From positions 1 to 41,256 of the forward strand of contig CAMJBH010000017.1 in assembly GCA_946403855.1 (NCBI GenBank): a stretch of DNA of 41,256 nucleotides, written 5' to 3'. The stretch comes from an uncultured Bacteroidales bacterium (lineage in GTDB: Bacteria; Bacteroidota; Bacteroidia; Bacteroidales; UBA932). The position numbers were made by a program, and so were the translations under genes. Below are positions 33,571-41,256 of the stretch, in pieces (the first letter of the stretch is position 1; each line of letters begins with the position of its first letter). The notes beneath the pieces were generated by a model. That model was not told the origin of the DNA and made no database searches. It saw only the letters and a program-made list of their open reading frames with translations.

Positions 33571-34026
33571 ATGAAAAAACATCTTTTGCTTTTTGCCTTC
33601 GCCATTGTCGCTGTACTGGCTTTCGTGGGTTGTGAAGCAGACCCGTCCTCTTCCAATTGGTTGAAGCGCACAAATTGGGAGGCAGACGTTAATGGTAAAG
33701 AATGTGAAGGGTTTGCTTCGGGAACAATACGCGAGGGAGGTGTTCGGATTAGCTTTTCCGGGAATGGTTACACAATGTTTTACGATTTCTCGGTTGGAAA
33801 GAGTGTAAGCTCGGGTAAAGTTATTTCTGAATCTTTTCCGGACTATAATGATGCGGAGTTGTATCTTCCGTTTGATTATGTAGATGAAACAGGCCAGAAA
33901 CAGCAAATCATAAGCACAGGCAAGATTTCTGCGGACCACAAGACAATCCATTTCGACTCTTTGATTATAGATAATTCTCCAGAGCGCGGAATGACCTTTA
34001 TCAAAGACGTGAACTTTGTCCGGTAA
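33571..34026 (+). CDS. Small lipoprotein of unknown function
   Basis: A 151-residue lipoprotein (lipobox FVGC, Cys21). The mature part is beta-rich with short strands (GGVRISFSGNGYTMFYDF, KTIHFDSLIID), like small Bacteroidetes lipocalin-like lipoproteins, but no family is recognised. It is the only plus-strand gene in the island and converges with the deoxyribosyltransferase-like gene. Confidence 0.65.
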   Translation: MKKHLLLFAFAIVAVLAFVGCEADPSSSNWLKRTNWEADVNGKECEGFASGTIREGGVRISFSGNGYTMFYDFSVGKSVSSGKVISESFPDYNDAELYLPFDYVDETGQKQQIISTGKISADHKTIHFDSLIIDNSPERGMTFIKDVNFVR

Positions 34027-34126
34027 ACAAAAAAGTTGCCTTGAAAAACCAGCTCTTGTGCAGTAGGTGAGACTCGATGCAAATATTGTACAGCGCTAAT
34101 TATAAAGAGGTTAGCGGCAAAGGTGT

Positions 34127-34441
34127 TTAAATCTCTTCTAAATACCTCACCGCCCGTCCATTCTTCTTTGCATACTCGATCTCGCTCCTGGTACTCTCTC
34201 CGATATAGCCGCCGACGTTGATGACATAGATTTCGTCGGCCATATCAATCTTCCTCTTATGCATATCGTCCAGCATCTCCTTTGTACCCGGCGCCCACAC
34301 TTCTTCGTCGCCGCTGTGCCCGAAGAGTCCCACTGAGATTACAATGTTGCCTTCGAGGGTCAGTCGCTTCTGGGCCTCAAGAAACTGCTCCTTGAACCGC
34401 GTACTGCCGCAGAGGGTTATGACTTTGTATTTGCCGACCAT
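34127..34441 (-). CDS. Nucleoside 2-deoxyribosyltransferase-like protein
   Basis: A 104-residue single-domain protein. It begins MVGKYKVITLCGSTRFKEQF and carries the conserved CGSTRF loop, the LTLEGNIVISVGLFGHSGD segment and DMADEIYVINVGGYIGESTRSEIEYA. This is the Rossmann-like fold of short nucleoside deoxyribosyltransferase/DUF4406-type proteins found in many phages and islands. Whether it acts on deoxynucleosides is not proven. It starts three bases after the stop of the basic protein, so the two are co-transcribed. Confidence 0.75.
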   Translation of the reverse strand: MVGKYKVITLCGSTRFKEQFLEAQKRLTLEGNIVISVGLFGHSGDEEVWAPGTKEMLDDMHKRKIDMADEIYVINVGGYIGESTRSEIEYAKKNGRAVRYLEEI

Positions 34442-34444
34442 GGG

Positions 34445-34885
34445 TTAATGCATTCTTCTGTTGGTTTCCACACCTCCGGATACTACTTTGAGCCCTGAAC
34501 CTGCTTTAGGGAATTGTTCTCTACTGATAGACGCATAAGATGAAGATTCTCTCTTTACTAAGGGGGCTTTTCCTTTTTTGCGTACTCGTTTATTGATCTT
34601 ATGGAAATCATTTAAAGCAACTCTTCGCTCTTCAGGCGTATTTATTGGATAGCCGTAAGACTGCATGACTCGAAGTGCTTCTCCAATATTAATATTGTCT
34701 TGTTTCTTGTGCTTACTTTTGCCTTTATCCTGGCGCGAAGGATTGGCTGGTAGTTTGCTCTTTTGTCCATCGACAATCTCCATGATGTCAGCACCAACAA
34801 CTTCATATGCTAAAAAAGTCCTTGGTTCTGTGTCGCTGCTATTCTTTATTCTGGGCCTCTTTACTGAAGGAGTGTTTCTATCCAT
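34445..34885 (-). CDS. Small basic protein of unknown function
   Basis: A 146-residue, Lys/Arg-rich protein with no recognised domain, signal peptide or membrane helix. The middle (NIGEALRVMQSYGYPINTPEERRVAL) looks helical; both ends look disordered. Such basic proteins often bind nucleic acid, but that is inference. It lies two bases after the nuclease gene and three before the deoxyribosyltransferase-like gene, as the middle of a tight three-gene operon. Confidence 0.55.
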   Translation of the reverse strand: MDRNTPSVKRPRIKNSSDTEPRTFLAYEVVGADIMEIVDGQKSKLPANPSRQDKGKSKHKKQDNINIGEALRVMQSYGYPINTPEERRVALNDFHKINKRVRKKGKAPLVKRESSSYASISREQFPKAGSGLKVVSGGVETNRRMH

Positions 34886-34887
34886 AA

Positions 34888-35865
34888 CTACTTAGTCAAA
34901 GAATATAGTTTAGTCGGGAATTGGAGTACCTCATCGAGAAAGTTTCGGAGAATCTCCTTTTGTTCTTCACTGGATGCGGCATTCTTGAACTTTTCAAGAG
35001 ATTCGTCTGAAAGGTAGAAATAGAATCCATAATCAGGCTTGGGCATGCTGCAATACTTTCTGCTGATCTCGCTAAAGTGAGACCGATTTGAATTCATAAA
35101 GTCGCAGATAGCCTTGCACCAGTAGTTAGGATCCTTTCTAAATCCAGCCGCAACCCTAGGATGTCCATCGTACCATATGCCTATTACAGGATAAGGCGTA
35201 CCCCATTCCGGCACGTCTTTATACTGGGCCTTGAGACACGTATACTTGCTACGATCATTTGAGTAATCTTTATAAAAAGATGTCTCATAAACATCCGTAT
35301 GCCCATTTGCCAGTTCATGGAAAATGAGGGTCAAGTCATATAAGCTTGACATTTTTTCAATATCGATAATACCGTCAATCATAACGATTCCACATACATT
35401 TCGTAAGTATTCACAATAAGCAGCTATCAGGGACGATTCTTCCTGAGGAACGTCGGACACATCGATTAGGTGCCGGTAAAACTCGTTCCACTGCTTCACC
35501 TCATATCCGTCTCGATGGTAGGGATAGTTGGTTATATAGCCCAGCCGTTCCTTGCCTATATCATAAGCATGCTCATACTGACCGAAATGATGGTTTTGGT
35601 CCCATATCTTAATTTCAATCAAGTATGGCTTTTCACCCTCGATATTGATTAGGAAATCAACGCGGCTGCCCTCTCCCTTGTCATCAGGTCTTTCCCGTTC
35701 AATGCTTTCCACGGTTGACAAATCCAATCCGGGGAAGAAGAAATGCACCCATAGCTCTCTGAAGGCGGAACTGGCCTGGCACATGGCCCAGGTGATATCG
35801 GAAAGGTCGTTCTCTTTGCCGAAACGCTGAGCCAAGTTGTTAAAGAAGGACGCCGTTATATCCAT
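34888..35865 (-). CDS. PD-(D/E)XK nuclease superfamily protein
   Basis: A 325-residue protein with a PD-(D/E)XK core in its N-terminal third: Asp70 (SRVDFLIN), Glu84 and Lys86 (YLIEIKIWD), then Gln96 (FGQYE). The rest is a mixed alpha/beta region with a C-terminal segment of aromatic residues (KPDYGFYFYLSDESL). Active-site geometry suggests a DNA nuclease. No methyltransferase or helicase partner is adjacent. It heads the tight operon with the basic protein and the deoxyribosyltransferase-like protein. Confidence 0.7.
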   Translation of the reverse strand: MDITASFFNNLAQRFGKENDLSDITWAMCQASSAFRELWVHFFFPGLDLSTVESIERERPDDKGEGSRVDFLINIEGEKPYLIEIKIWDQNHHFGQYEHAYDIGKERLGYITNYPYHRDGYEVKQWNEFYRHLIDVSDVPQEESSLIAAYCEYLRNVCGIVMIDGIIDIEKMSSLYDLTLIFHELANGHTDVYETSFYKDYSNDRSKYTCLKAQYKDVPEWGTPYPVIGIWYDGHPRVAAGFRKDPNYWCKAICDFMNSNRSHFSEISRKYCSMPKPDYGFYFYLSDESLEKFKNAASSEEQKEILRNFLDEVLQFPTKLYSLTK

Positions 35866-35896
35866 TACTTGTATATTAGAAAAAGCTTATCTTGAA

Positions 35897-36619
35897 TTAC
35901 AAAGAGTTAATGAAAGATTCAAGTTCCTTGAGTTTCTCATCATTCTTTTCATCCAAGCTATTAATCTCGTCTATTAACCCCATTGTCTTAATACTCTTCG
36001 TTATGATTTTGCTATAATCTTCTTCCATTTCTTCTCTATCGGACTGAGATTCGCGAATACTTTTTACCCCGGTCAATGAATCGACATAGGCAAAAACTTC
36101 ATTCAACTTCAAGCCTTCAGGCGTTTTTACACGATAAGAAAGCTTGTACACATATAATGGAGTGTGGTAAACCAAAGAGTCTAATTGTTCCTCCAAGTCC
36201 ATGATAAGAACTGCCTTTTCTTTCAATGCCTCGATTGTACTGTTAGTAATAGACAACGCGTCAGAAACAATCATCTGCCCTTTGAATGCATCCGAGAAAT
36301 CCATCCTATAAGCTTTCTTCTTGATTGAAGTAGTAGCATCGGCCATCCGCTTTTTTATCAAAGAATCTTTGATACTTCTAAGTTCTCGATTCAATGAATC
36401 TGTATCAAGAGTCATTCGTATTATATCCTTGATGCTATTATATGAAATAGTGTCCTTTGGTGAAATCTCTACTATTTCTTTAAGTGCGCCAGGATCATCA
36501 AAAGTCCTTTGAACGTATGTCTTAAACTCTTTTTTTACCAACGAAATATTCGGGTCACGTTGTGAACACGAAAGAACAAACAAGCAGATAATAGGGACTA
36601 AGCAGAAATACTTTTTCAT
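35897..36619 (-). CDS. Lipoprotein with helical, charged mature part
   Basis: A 240-residue lipoprotein (lipobox VLSC, Cys18). Much of the mature protein is charged and probably coiled-coil or helical (LNRELRSIKDSLIKKRMADA, ESQSDREEMEEDYSKI, LDEKNDEKLKELESF). One beta-like stretch (PLYVYKLSYRVKTPEG) lies in the middle. No family is recognised. It is 31 bases upstream of the nuclease gene, suggesting co-transcription of an envelope protein with a nuclease. Confidence 0.6.
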   Translation of the reverse strand: MKKYFCLVPIICLFVLSCSQRDPNISLVKKEFKTYVQRTFDDPGALKEIVEISPKDTISYNSIKDIIRMTLDTDSLNRELRSIKDSLIKKRMADATTSIKKKAYRMDFSDAFKGQMIVSDALSITNSTIEALKEKAVLIMDLEEQLDSLVYHTPLYVYKLSYRVKTPEGLKLNEVFAYVDSLTGVKSIRESQSDREEMEEDYSKIITKSIKTMGLIDEINSLDEKNDEKLKELESFINSL

Positions 36620-36883
36620 AAGATATTATTATTTCGTGGCAAGATAATAAAAAATGAGTACTATGATGGGTTCTTTTTCATAATAATTGAAATGGTTCCT
36701 TAGTAAGCGTCTCCGAATGCTTACCCTTTTCTTCCATTGTAATAATTTGGTTTACAAGTGATGTCGACGGACTAGGCTCATTATGCAGTTAATGCCATTA
36801 GGTGGTTTTACCGAAACGCTACGCCTAGTTGCCAGAAAAGATATGGGACATGATGGCTGTGACTATGTAATGCTGAATGATGA

Positions 36884-37309
36884 TTATTGTTTGGTAGCCA
36901 CAACATTTCCACTGGTCTCCCATGGGTAGGAAATGCCATAGTAGCGGCGTTGACCATAACCGCTATAAGAAAATGAAAGCTTATTGCCAGACAATCTTCC
37001 GGAACCGAATGTGTAATTTACGTAACCTTCGGAGTCGGATTGGGGACAAGCGGTGAATTGGACTATATTTCCTGTTACTGTTCCGGTTGTTGTCCAGGCT
37101 CCGGTCATTTGTACCATATTTGAGGACATTTTTGATATTGTGAAATATCCGTTCATGGAAGAGGCTTTTGAATCTCCACCCCACCTCACGAAATAGTTAT
37201 CAGTGTAAGTGTAAGTGCCTATGAAAGCATCTGCCGGATCGTACGACAATGAACCAAGACAAGATGTTAACATTGTGGCTGTAAGCAAAAATAGCACAAC
37301 TCTTTTCAT
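36884..37309 (-). CDS. Small lipoprotein of unknown function
   Basis: A 141-residue lipoprotein (lipobox LTSC, Cys17). The mature part is a Ser/Thr/Tyr/Gly-rich beta protein (GTYTYTDNYFVRWGGD, LSFSYSGYGQRRYYG), like small lipocalin-like lipoproteins of Bacteroidetes. No family is recognised. Its ATG overlaps the stop of the CoiA-like gene by four bases, so it is translated from the same message. Confidence 0.6.
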   Translation of the reverse strand: MKRVVLFLLTATMLTSCLGSLSYDPADAFIGTYTYTDNYFVRWGGDSKASSMNGYFTISKMSSNMVQMTGAWTTTGTVTGNIVQFTACPQSDSEGYVNYTFGSGRLSGNKLSFSYSGYGQRRYYGISYPWETSGNVVATKQ

Positions 37310-38352
37310 TTTCTTATTTTATATAAATCTTCTAACATATCTTCAATCTCATCATCGGTCAATGTGAAACCTTCAGCTACGTATTCATACTTCCTTTGGT
37401 TCTCAAGTTTCTTATACATAAACTCTTTACCGCCAGGCAAATTACTTAACAATTTATTTTCGCAAAACCACTCTATGCGCCCTATAGTCAGTCGTTCTTC
37501 TATATATTTATTGTTTGGACAAGCATCATGGCGTTTCGACCAGTTTAGCATCAAGACCAAGAGGTATAATGTTTCTTCCCTTTTTTCTGGAAAATCATCC
37601 GAAAACTCACGAAACAGAACCTTTTTTGTCGGTGTTTGGAAAACTTCCCAATAATAAAATCGATCACAAGGATAGATAGGTTCTTCCGCATCCGCGCCAT
37701 TGTTTAAGAAAACCTGTAATAACCTATTGTCTATAATTTTACAAGTCGCCTTACTCGAGAACGCATCGACACGGTGTTCTTTTAACGGCACGAGATCTTT
37801 CTCGCCACTGATTCTTATTTCCAAGATATTGCCTTCTCGTAACTTGGAACTATCAGTGTGTGAAACCCATATTTCAACCCAAAGGCTGAGTCCACTTGGC
37901 GATGTTAACAACACATCAGGTCGTCTAAGATGCCCCGCGACAGTAACACTTTGCTCAATTGTAGCACAAGTAAAAATCTTCGTCAAGTCCACACGGCAAC
38001 GAACAATCCTTTCAGAACAATTATAGTCTTCCTGAAGAACACAGGCTTCATTGCATGGACGAATTAATTCAAGGTCAAGAAAAAAAGGGATATTATTCTT
38101 TAAACAATGGTTGTACTCTTCGTAAAAAGTATACTCGGCTTCAGTATGAAGATGATGATCTGGTTTACATGATTTTCCCTTATGCCTAAAATGAGGCGCC
38201 TGTACCGTTCCAAATGTAGGATACATTGGTTTTCCGCAGTCTTGGCAGTAGAACTTGTGCTTACCAGCAAGAAGTCTGGCATCTTCAATGCTGATTCTCT
38301 CTTCGGTGTTATCGAGAAGAGCGAAAGGATACAGTATTTCAACCGCTGACAT
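37306..38352 (-). CDS. CoiA-like nuclease with zinc-binding N-terminus
   Basis: A 348-residue protein of the competence-factor CoiA/DUF6035-like type. The N-terminal zinc-binding region has Cys36-x2-Cys39 and APHFRHKG (His54, His57). The nuclease core follows with RRPDVLL (Asp146) and WVEIWVSH (Glu160), a PD-(D/E)XK variant. Predicted to be a nuclease; whether it acts in transformation, defence or repair is not known. It lies 12 bases after the Mrr-type gene. Confidence 0.65.
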   Translation of the reverse strand: MSAVEILYPFALLDNTEERISIEDARLLAGKHKFYCQDCGKPMYPTFGTVQAPHFRHKGKSCKPDHHLHTEAEYTFYEEYNHCLKNNIPFFLDLELIRPCNEACVLQEDYNCSERIVRCRVDLTKIFTCATIEQSVTVAGHLRRPDVLLTSPSGLSLWVEIWVSHTDSSKLREGNILEIRISGEKDLVPLKEHRVDAFSSKATCKIIDNRLLQVFLNNGADAEEPIYPCDRFYYWEVFQTPTKKVLFREFSDDFPEKREETLYLLVLMLNWSKRHDACPNNKYIEERLTIGRIEWFCENKLLSNLPGGKEFMYKKLENQRKYEYVAEGFTLTDDEIEDMLEDLYKIRK

Positions 38353-38364
38353 TTGGAAGTTAAG

Positions 38365-39264
38365 TTATTCGTTATCTCCTAAGAAGGCAATACGTTTAAG
38401 AGGCAGCATGTTTTTGTCATCATCGCTCATTTTATCATAATACTCTTGCCACATATCTATGAACTCATCGCCGTCTATAAGCCGTATAAACTCTCGGGAA
38501 TTAGTGGCGGTACTTTTAGCATCTGGCGAGAATGTGCCGGAGGAAACAAAAAGGGCGATATCTCCTTGACGAAGAACTCCGAGAAGGGCCCTTATGTCCG
38601 GAGCTCCGATGACAGTTCCTGGTTTATGTTTAACCTGAACCTTGATCCTTGGAGTCTGAGCCCCAAGAGGATCTACATATGCAATGATATCCACCCCACC
38701 ATCCTTGCCCTTAGGCGCTATAAACGGCGTATGATAACCCATAGCTCGGAGCAAAGCAGCAACCATGTCTTGAAACTCATATGGACTCTTTGATGTAATA
38801 TATCGACTTATACCATCACGGGCGTCAGAGACTAAGAGATTTAAATTCATCGAATTATCTGTGGCGGCTGTATTGTCTGACGGTTCGTCTTCTTTTTCGT
38901 TATTTTTATCCCTTGACTGATTCCAGACACTATAGGCCGCATTTGCTGCCAGCATTACAGCTTCAGGCGTTTTCTTTAAAGCTGCTTCTCCTTCTGGAGT
39001 TATGTACCAATAGCCATTCTTTTTTACAATAAAACCAGCCTTGACATAATCAATGGAATAGAACTGGAAGCTATTGGTCCAGCGAATGTATTTCATCTTT
39101 CCGGCTGGCTCTCGTTCCCATTCACTAAGTGCTACATTTTTATTGACGAAAGGATATAGGTCTTTGGCTGGCATACTGCCTCCCCTGCGACTCATTTCCT
39201 GCATTACTGCATACAAAGTTTTGGTAGCACAGGCTTTAGTCCTGCTGAATTGTTCTTTTGACAT
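38365..39264 (-). CDS. Mrr-type restriction endonuclease
   Basis: A 299-residue protein with two parts. The N-terminal winged-helix-like domain (~10-100) ends with GYWYITPEGEAALKKTPE, as in Mrr_N. The C-terminal Mrr catalytic domain has Glu163 (SPYEFQDMVAALLRAMGY), Asp192 (KGKDGGVDIIAY) and Gln210-x-Lys212 (KVQVKHKPG). The type IV family cleaves modified DNA; the modification cannot be told. ATG 39264 was chosen over TTG 39306, which would overlap the upstream gene by 23 bases; an AAAGG sits just before this ATG. No methyltransferase is adjacent. Confidence 0.88.
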   Translation of the reverse strand: MSKEQFSRTKACATKTLYAVMQEMSRRGGSMPAKDLYPFVNKNVALSEWEREPAGKMKYIRWTNSFQFYSIDYVKAGFIVKKNGYWYITPEGEAALKKTPEAVMLAANAAYSVWNQSRDKNNEKEDEPSDNTAATDNSMNLNLLVSDARDGISRYITSKSPYEFQDMVAALLRAMGYHTPFIAPKGKDGGVDIIAYVDPLGAQTPRIKVQVKHKPGTVIGAPDIRALLGVLRQGDIALFVSSGTFSPDAKSTATNSREFIRLIDGDEFIDMWQEYYDKMSDDDKNMLPLKRIAFLGDNE

Positions 39265-39283
39265 ACCTTTATTATTATTCACT

Positions 39284-39919
39284 CTATTTCTGCCTAACGT
39301 ACTCAATTAGCGCTGTATTAAACTTATTGTTATCTCCGTTGCTATTGTACTTAAGACGATGATAAACATTCTCTGGAATTAAAAACCTTTCTCCTTTGTA
39401 GTATAAAACATAATGACCGTTTTCTGGGGTGGAATTAATACTAATGCTCCCTGGGTCCTGTTCTTCCTTTAGAAGGCCCGCATGTTCCTTAATAATGTGA
39501 ATCGCTGATTCTAACTCATTAATTGTGATATTACTTGTACCTGCTCTGTTTTCTTGCCTAATAGTGATAAATGGGGATCCCAATACTTTTTTCTTTATGA
39601 AAAGGGCTTCTTGACCTTTAGAATCCTTAACTTCCACACTTTCATCAACCTCCAAATCTTTGATTAGTTTAATAATATCGGACGCTGTCTGAATGGCAGA
39701 TTCTGCTAACTCCCCTAAACAAAATAACGTATTATCATCAAATTGGTTGGTAGTACGCATACAAAGGTAATAATCTGTATCTTGATTATAAACCCATGAG
39801 TATGTGGAGCGCAAGGTCCCAATTTTTTCAACTTTACTGTGCGTGGCAGAGATATTCAATTGAGCAAATAAGGGTGAATGCAATATTACTACGACTGTTA
39901 TCGCAATTAGTTTCTTCAT
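39284..39919 (-). CDS. Secreted protein of unknown function
   Basis: A 211-residue protein with signal peptide (MKKLIAITVVVILHSPLFAQ), not a lipoprotein by sequence. The mature part mixes beta strands (TYSWVYNQDTDYYLCM) with a helical middle (ELAESAIQTASDIIKLIKDL) and no recognised family. It is the first gene of the minus-strand block, 20 bases before the Mrr-type gene, so an exported protein and a restriction nuclease share a transcript. Confidence 0.6.
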   Translation of the reverse strand: MKKLIAITVVVILHSPLFAQLNISATHSKVEKIGTLRSTYSWVYNQDTDYYLCMRTTNQFDDNTLFCLGELAESAIQTASDIIKLIKDLEVDESVEVKDSKGQEALFIKKKVLGSPFITIRQENRAGTSNITINELESAIHIIKEHAGLLKEEQDPGSISINSTPENGHYVLYYKGERFLIPENVYHRLKYNSNGDNNKFNTALIEYVRQK

Positions 39920-40583
39920 CTTTATATTACTTTATGCGGTTAACTATTTCAAATAATCATTAATCTATGAAACCTTAATAACTTTGAAGAGGTTGGTGGT
40001 TATGTCGAATTCCGTGGTTTCTTTATAGAAATCATCAGTCTCCACAATGTCGGTAGTGTTAGTGCGGTGATGCCTTGCTGCCTGTTTCTGTGTGTTGGTA
40101 CTCATTATGCGGATGGTGTTGCAAATCTTTCAAATTTACAACTTTTTCTCCTTCATCCAAATCACACCGCCCCAAAACCACATCAATCCCTCACAGCAAT
40201 GGTAAAGATTGAGAGCTACGCTGTGGGGCTTTTTCTGCTTTGCCTTAAAAAGAATCAATGAATCTGAATTTACTTGTCTTTCCTTTTCTTGATTCTTCGT
40301 ATCTCAGAATATATAGCAAATGCTTGGAGAAATTGCTATATCCACCCCACAAATGTAATCACATCTCCAGACTACCGCCGTCCATGTGCATCTTCTCCGA
40401 CGTGGCTATCCTGAAAAAGCGAGTTTAAGCTTCCCTTCGGTGAGCATAGGGGTACATTCTCGTGACAGCCTATGAGCATTTTGGGCTGTTTTTGCGCATA
40501 GTGGTCCACTGTCATACCGACTATACGCACCCGCCGGATAGTCTTGTGACAAAAGCGACGCTCGCTGCGCTGGTTTTCTGCAG
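39920..40583. other. Gene-free spacer at the right edge of the island
   Basis: No convincing gene. It includes the promoter region of the secreted-protein gene, an AT-rich stretch, and the right 184-bp repeat (40349-40531). A plus-strand frame at 40067-40261 encodes a Cys/Leu-rich peptide without any known signature and is not called. A 9-bp inverted repeat (AAGAATCAA...TTGATTCTT) lies near 40250-40300. Confidence 0.55.
40349..40531 (+). repeat. 184-bp direct repeat, right copy
   Basis: Same orientation and near-identical core to 33173-33356, one base shorter near its end (ATACC in place of TGTGCA). Outside the repeat the flanks differ. Confidence 0.85.
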
Positions 40584-40988
40584 CTACATGATTAATGGCC
40601 GGGCAATACGGTCAAATTCCTCAACCGGGATGGGCTTGAAACAACGGACAAGGTCAATTACTTCCACTTGGCGGTTGAGCGCATAGGTGCAGTCATCAAG
40701 GCGGATGGTGACATCGCAGAAATCTTCATAGCTCCATTTCTGTTCAACGATGTGGTGGCCGTCATTTAATCTGTCGGATATCAAATAAAAGTGATGAAGG
40801 CTGTCATGCCAGTCTTTGAAAGCAACTTTCTCCACATAAAACATTTCTCCGCCAAGGCCGACTATCTCACTTCTCTGGAGTTTTCCTTCTCGCATGATTC
40901 TTTTGGACTTCTTTTGTCTCTTTCCGACAATGATGACTATCTCAGCAGCGATACCGGCGACCGATAAGATGAGCAAAAGCCAAGCCAT
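40584..40988 (-). CDS. Membrane-anchored hypothetical protein
   Basis: A 134-residue protein with one N-terminal membrane helix (MAWLLLILSVAGIAAEIVIIVG) followed by a basic turn (KRQKKSKR) and a soluble domain of alternating strands and helices (MFYVEKVAFKDWHDSLHHFY, CTYALNRQVEVIDLVRC). The basic residues after the helix suggest the soluble part is cytoplasmic. No family is recognised. It follows the partial ATP-grasp-like gene by 17 bases. Confidence 0.6.
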   Translation of the reverse strand: MAWLLLILSVAGIAAEIVIIVGKRQKKSKRIMREGKLQRSEIVGLGGEMFYVEKVAFKDWHDSLHHFYLISDRLNDGHHIVEQKWSYEDFCDVTIRLDDCTYALNRQVEVIDLVRCFKPIPVEEFDRIARPLIM

Positions 40989-41005
40989 ACAAATTAGACA
41001 CGGTT

Positions 41006-41256
41006 TTATTGAGGAGAATACGCATCCAGGATGGAAAGGTATGGATTGAGGTCTTCCAATTCAACCAGCAGAAGCTTTCCATCCTTGGTGCGGCAGGCAT
41101 CGACACGCTGGATGCCACTGCAGATGTTGTTCCAACGGATAAACTCAGTAGCAAATGCAATGTCCTCCTCAGTGGCCACGTACTTATCCAGCGGCCGTAA
41201 GGTCCAGCAATCTGCCGTAGTCGTTCCATTCGCCAAACATGCGTCCGGCTTTGGTC
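41006..41256 (-). CDS. ATP-grasp-like protein, C-terminal part (5' end outside window)
   Basis: The frame stays open to the window edge and encodes about 80 residues. The segment GIQRVDACRTKDGKLLLVELE followed by DLNPYLSI matches the ending of ATP-grasp ligases, in which RVD and the E-x-E-x-x-x-P pattern carry the Mg-ATP ligands. Upstream residues (DKYVATEEDIAFATEFIRWN) fit the helix before it. Another frame near the edge has a plausible-looking sequence too, so a frameshift cannot be excluded. Substrate unknown. Confidence 0.5.
   Translation of the reverse strand, partial: PKPDACLANGTTTADCWTLRPLDKYVATEEDIAFATEFIRWNNICSGIQRVDACRTKDGKLLLVELEDLNPYLSILDAYSPQ

Noticed and set aside
36620..36883. 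Regulatory or mobile element in the spacer between the two lipoprotein genes
   Set aside because: Only a weak CATTA/TAATG inverted repeat and AT-rich DNA are visible; nothing supports a call.
36785..36931. Short plus-strand frame beginning MQLMPLGGFTETL
   Set aside because: About 49 codons, opposite to and overlapping the end of a lipoprotein gene, with no supporting signal.
39265..39306. TTG start of the Mrr-type gene at 39306
   Set aside because: It would overlap the upstream secreted-protein gene and adds residues unlike the Mrr N-terminus; ATG 39264 has AAAGG just before it.
40067..40261. 64-codon plus-strand frame in the right spacer
   Set aside because: Cys/Leu-rich low-information peptide with no promoter or family.
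33173..40531. Group II intron or integron cassette array explaining the 184-bp repeats
   Set aside because: No GTGCGAC-type intron start, reverse transcriptase, integrase or attC-like RYYYAAC...GTTRRRY pair was found.
1..41256. CRISPR array
   Set aside because: No regularly spaced short repeats with unique spacers and no Cas-like gene are present; the repeats found are tandem coding repeats or long dispersed elements.

Overview
The window looks like a chromosomal segment from an uncultured or gut-type Bacteroidales. The evidence is the gene order rpsL-rpsG-fusA-rpsJ without tuf, the Bacteroidetes -7 promoter motif TAnnTTTG ahead of many genes, weak Shine-Dalgarno use, lipoproteins with BIG2/FISUMP-type modules, and the SurA-like/OstA-like pair. 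Most of the window is fairly GC-rich. The stretch from about 31.7 kb onward, and especially 33-40 kb, is visibly AT-richer and looks like accessory DNA. Genus cannot be decided from the sequence alone.

Layout. 1-3142: translation genes rpsL (3' end only), rpsG, fusA, rpsJ. 3171-3306: tRNA(CAU) with its own promoter and a strong terminator, where the rest of the S10 operon would normally follow. 3413-3541: remnant of a proC-like gene. 3554-5590: secreted esterase and rhaD, separated by a 110-bp palindromic repeat element. 5666-10671: a large BIG2/FISUMP lipoprotein coupled by TAATG to a flavodiiron protein. 10705-14022: TM2 protein, then a compact operon of a LolA-like protein, a YidD-like protein and two TPR/membrane proteins. 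14052-18387: overlapping nth, miaA, FAD oxidoreductase and GT-C-like membrane protein. 18389-20959: pectin methylesterase lipoprotein and galE, the latter probably leaderless. 20994-29127: SurA-like chaperone, OstA-like protein, OPT peptide transporter, pepT and trmB, mostly overlapping. 29132-31731 on the minus strand: nitroreductase, EamA exporter and EEP nuclease-family lipoprotein, with the second copy of the 110-bp element. 31786-32997: a small FISUMP lipoprotein and a hypothetical protein.

The accessory island (about 33.2-40.5 kb) is bounded by two direct copies of a ~184-bp, roughly 90% identical repeat of unknown nature. Between them, nearly every gene is on the minus strand: a secreted protein, an Mrr-type restriction endonuclease, a CoiA-like nuclease, two lipoproteins, a PD-(D/E)XK nuclease, a small basic protein and a nucleoside-deoxyribosyltransferase-like protein. 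This mix of three predicted nucleases, a nucleotide-processing-like fold and several envelope proteins is the best candidate for an undescribed (defence-like) system, but its function is inference only.

Genes that plausibly work together: OPT transporter and PepT (peptide uptake and hydrolysis), SurA-like and OstA-like (outer membrane protein and LPS assembly), and the LolA-like/YidD-like/TPR operon (envelope). The window ends inside an ATP-grasp-like gene on the minus strand.
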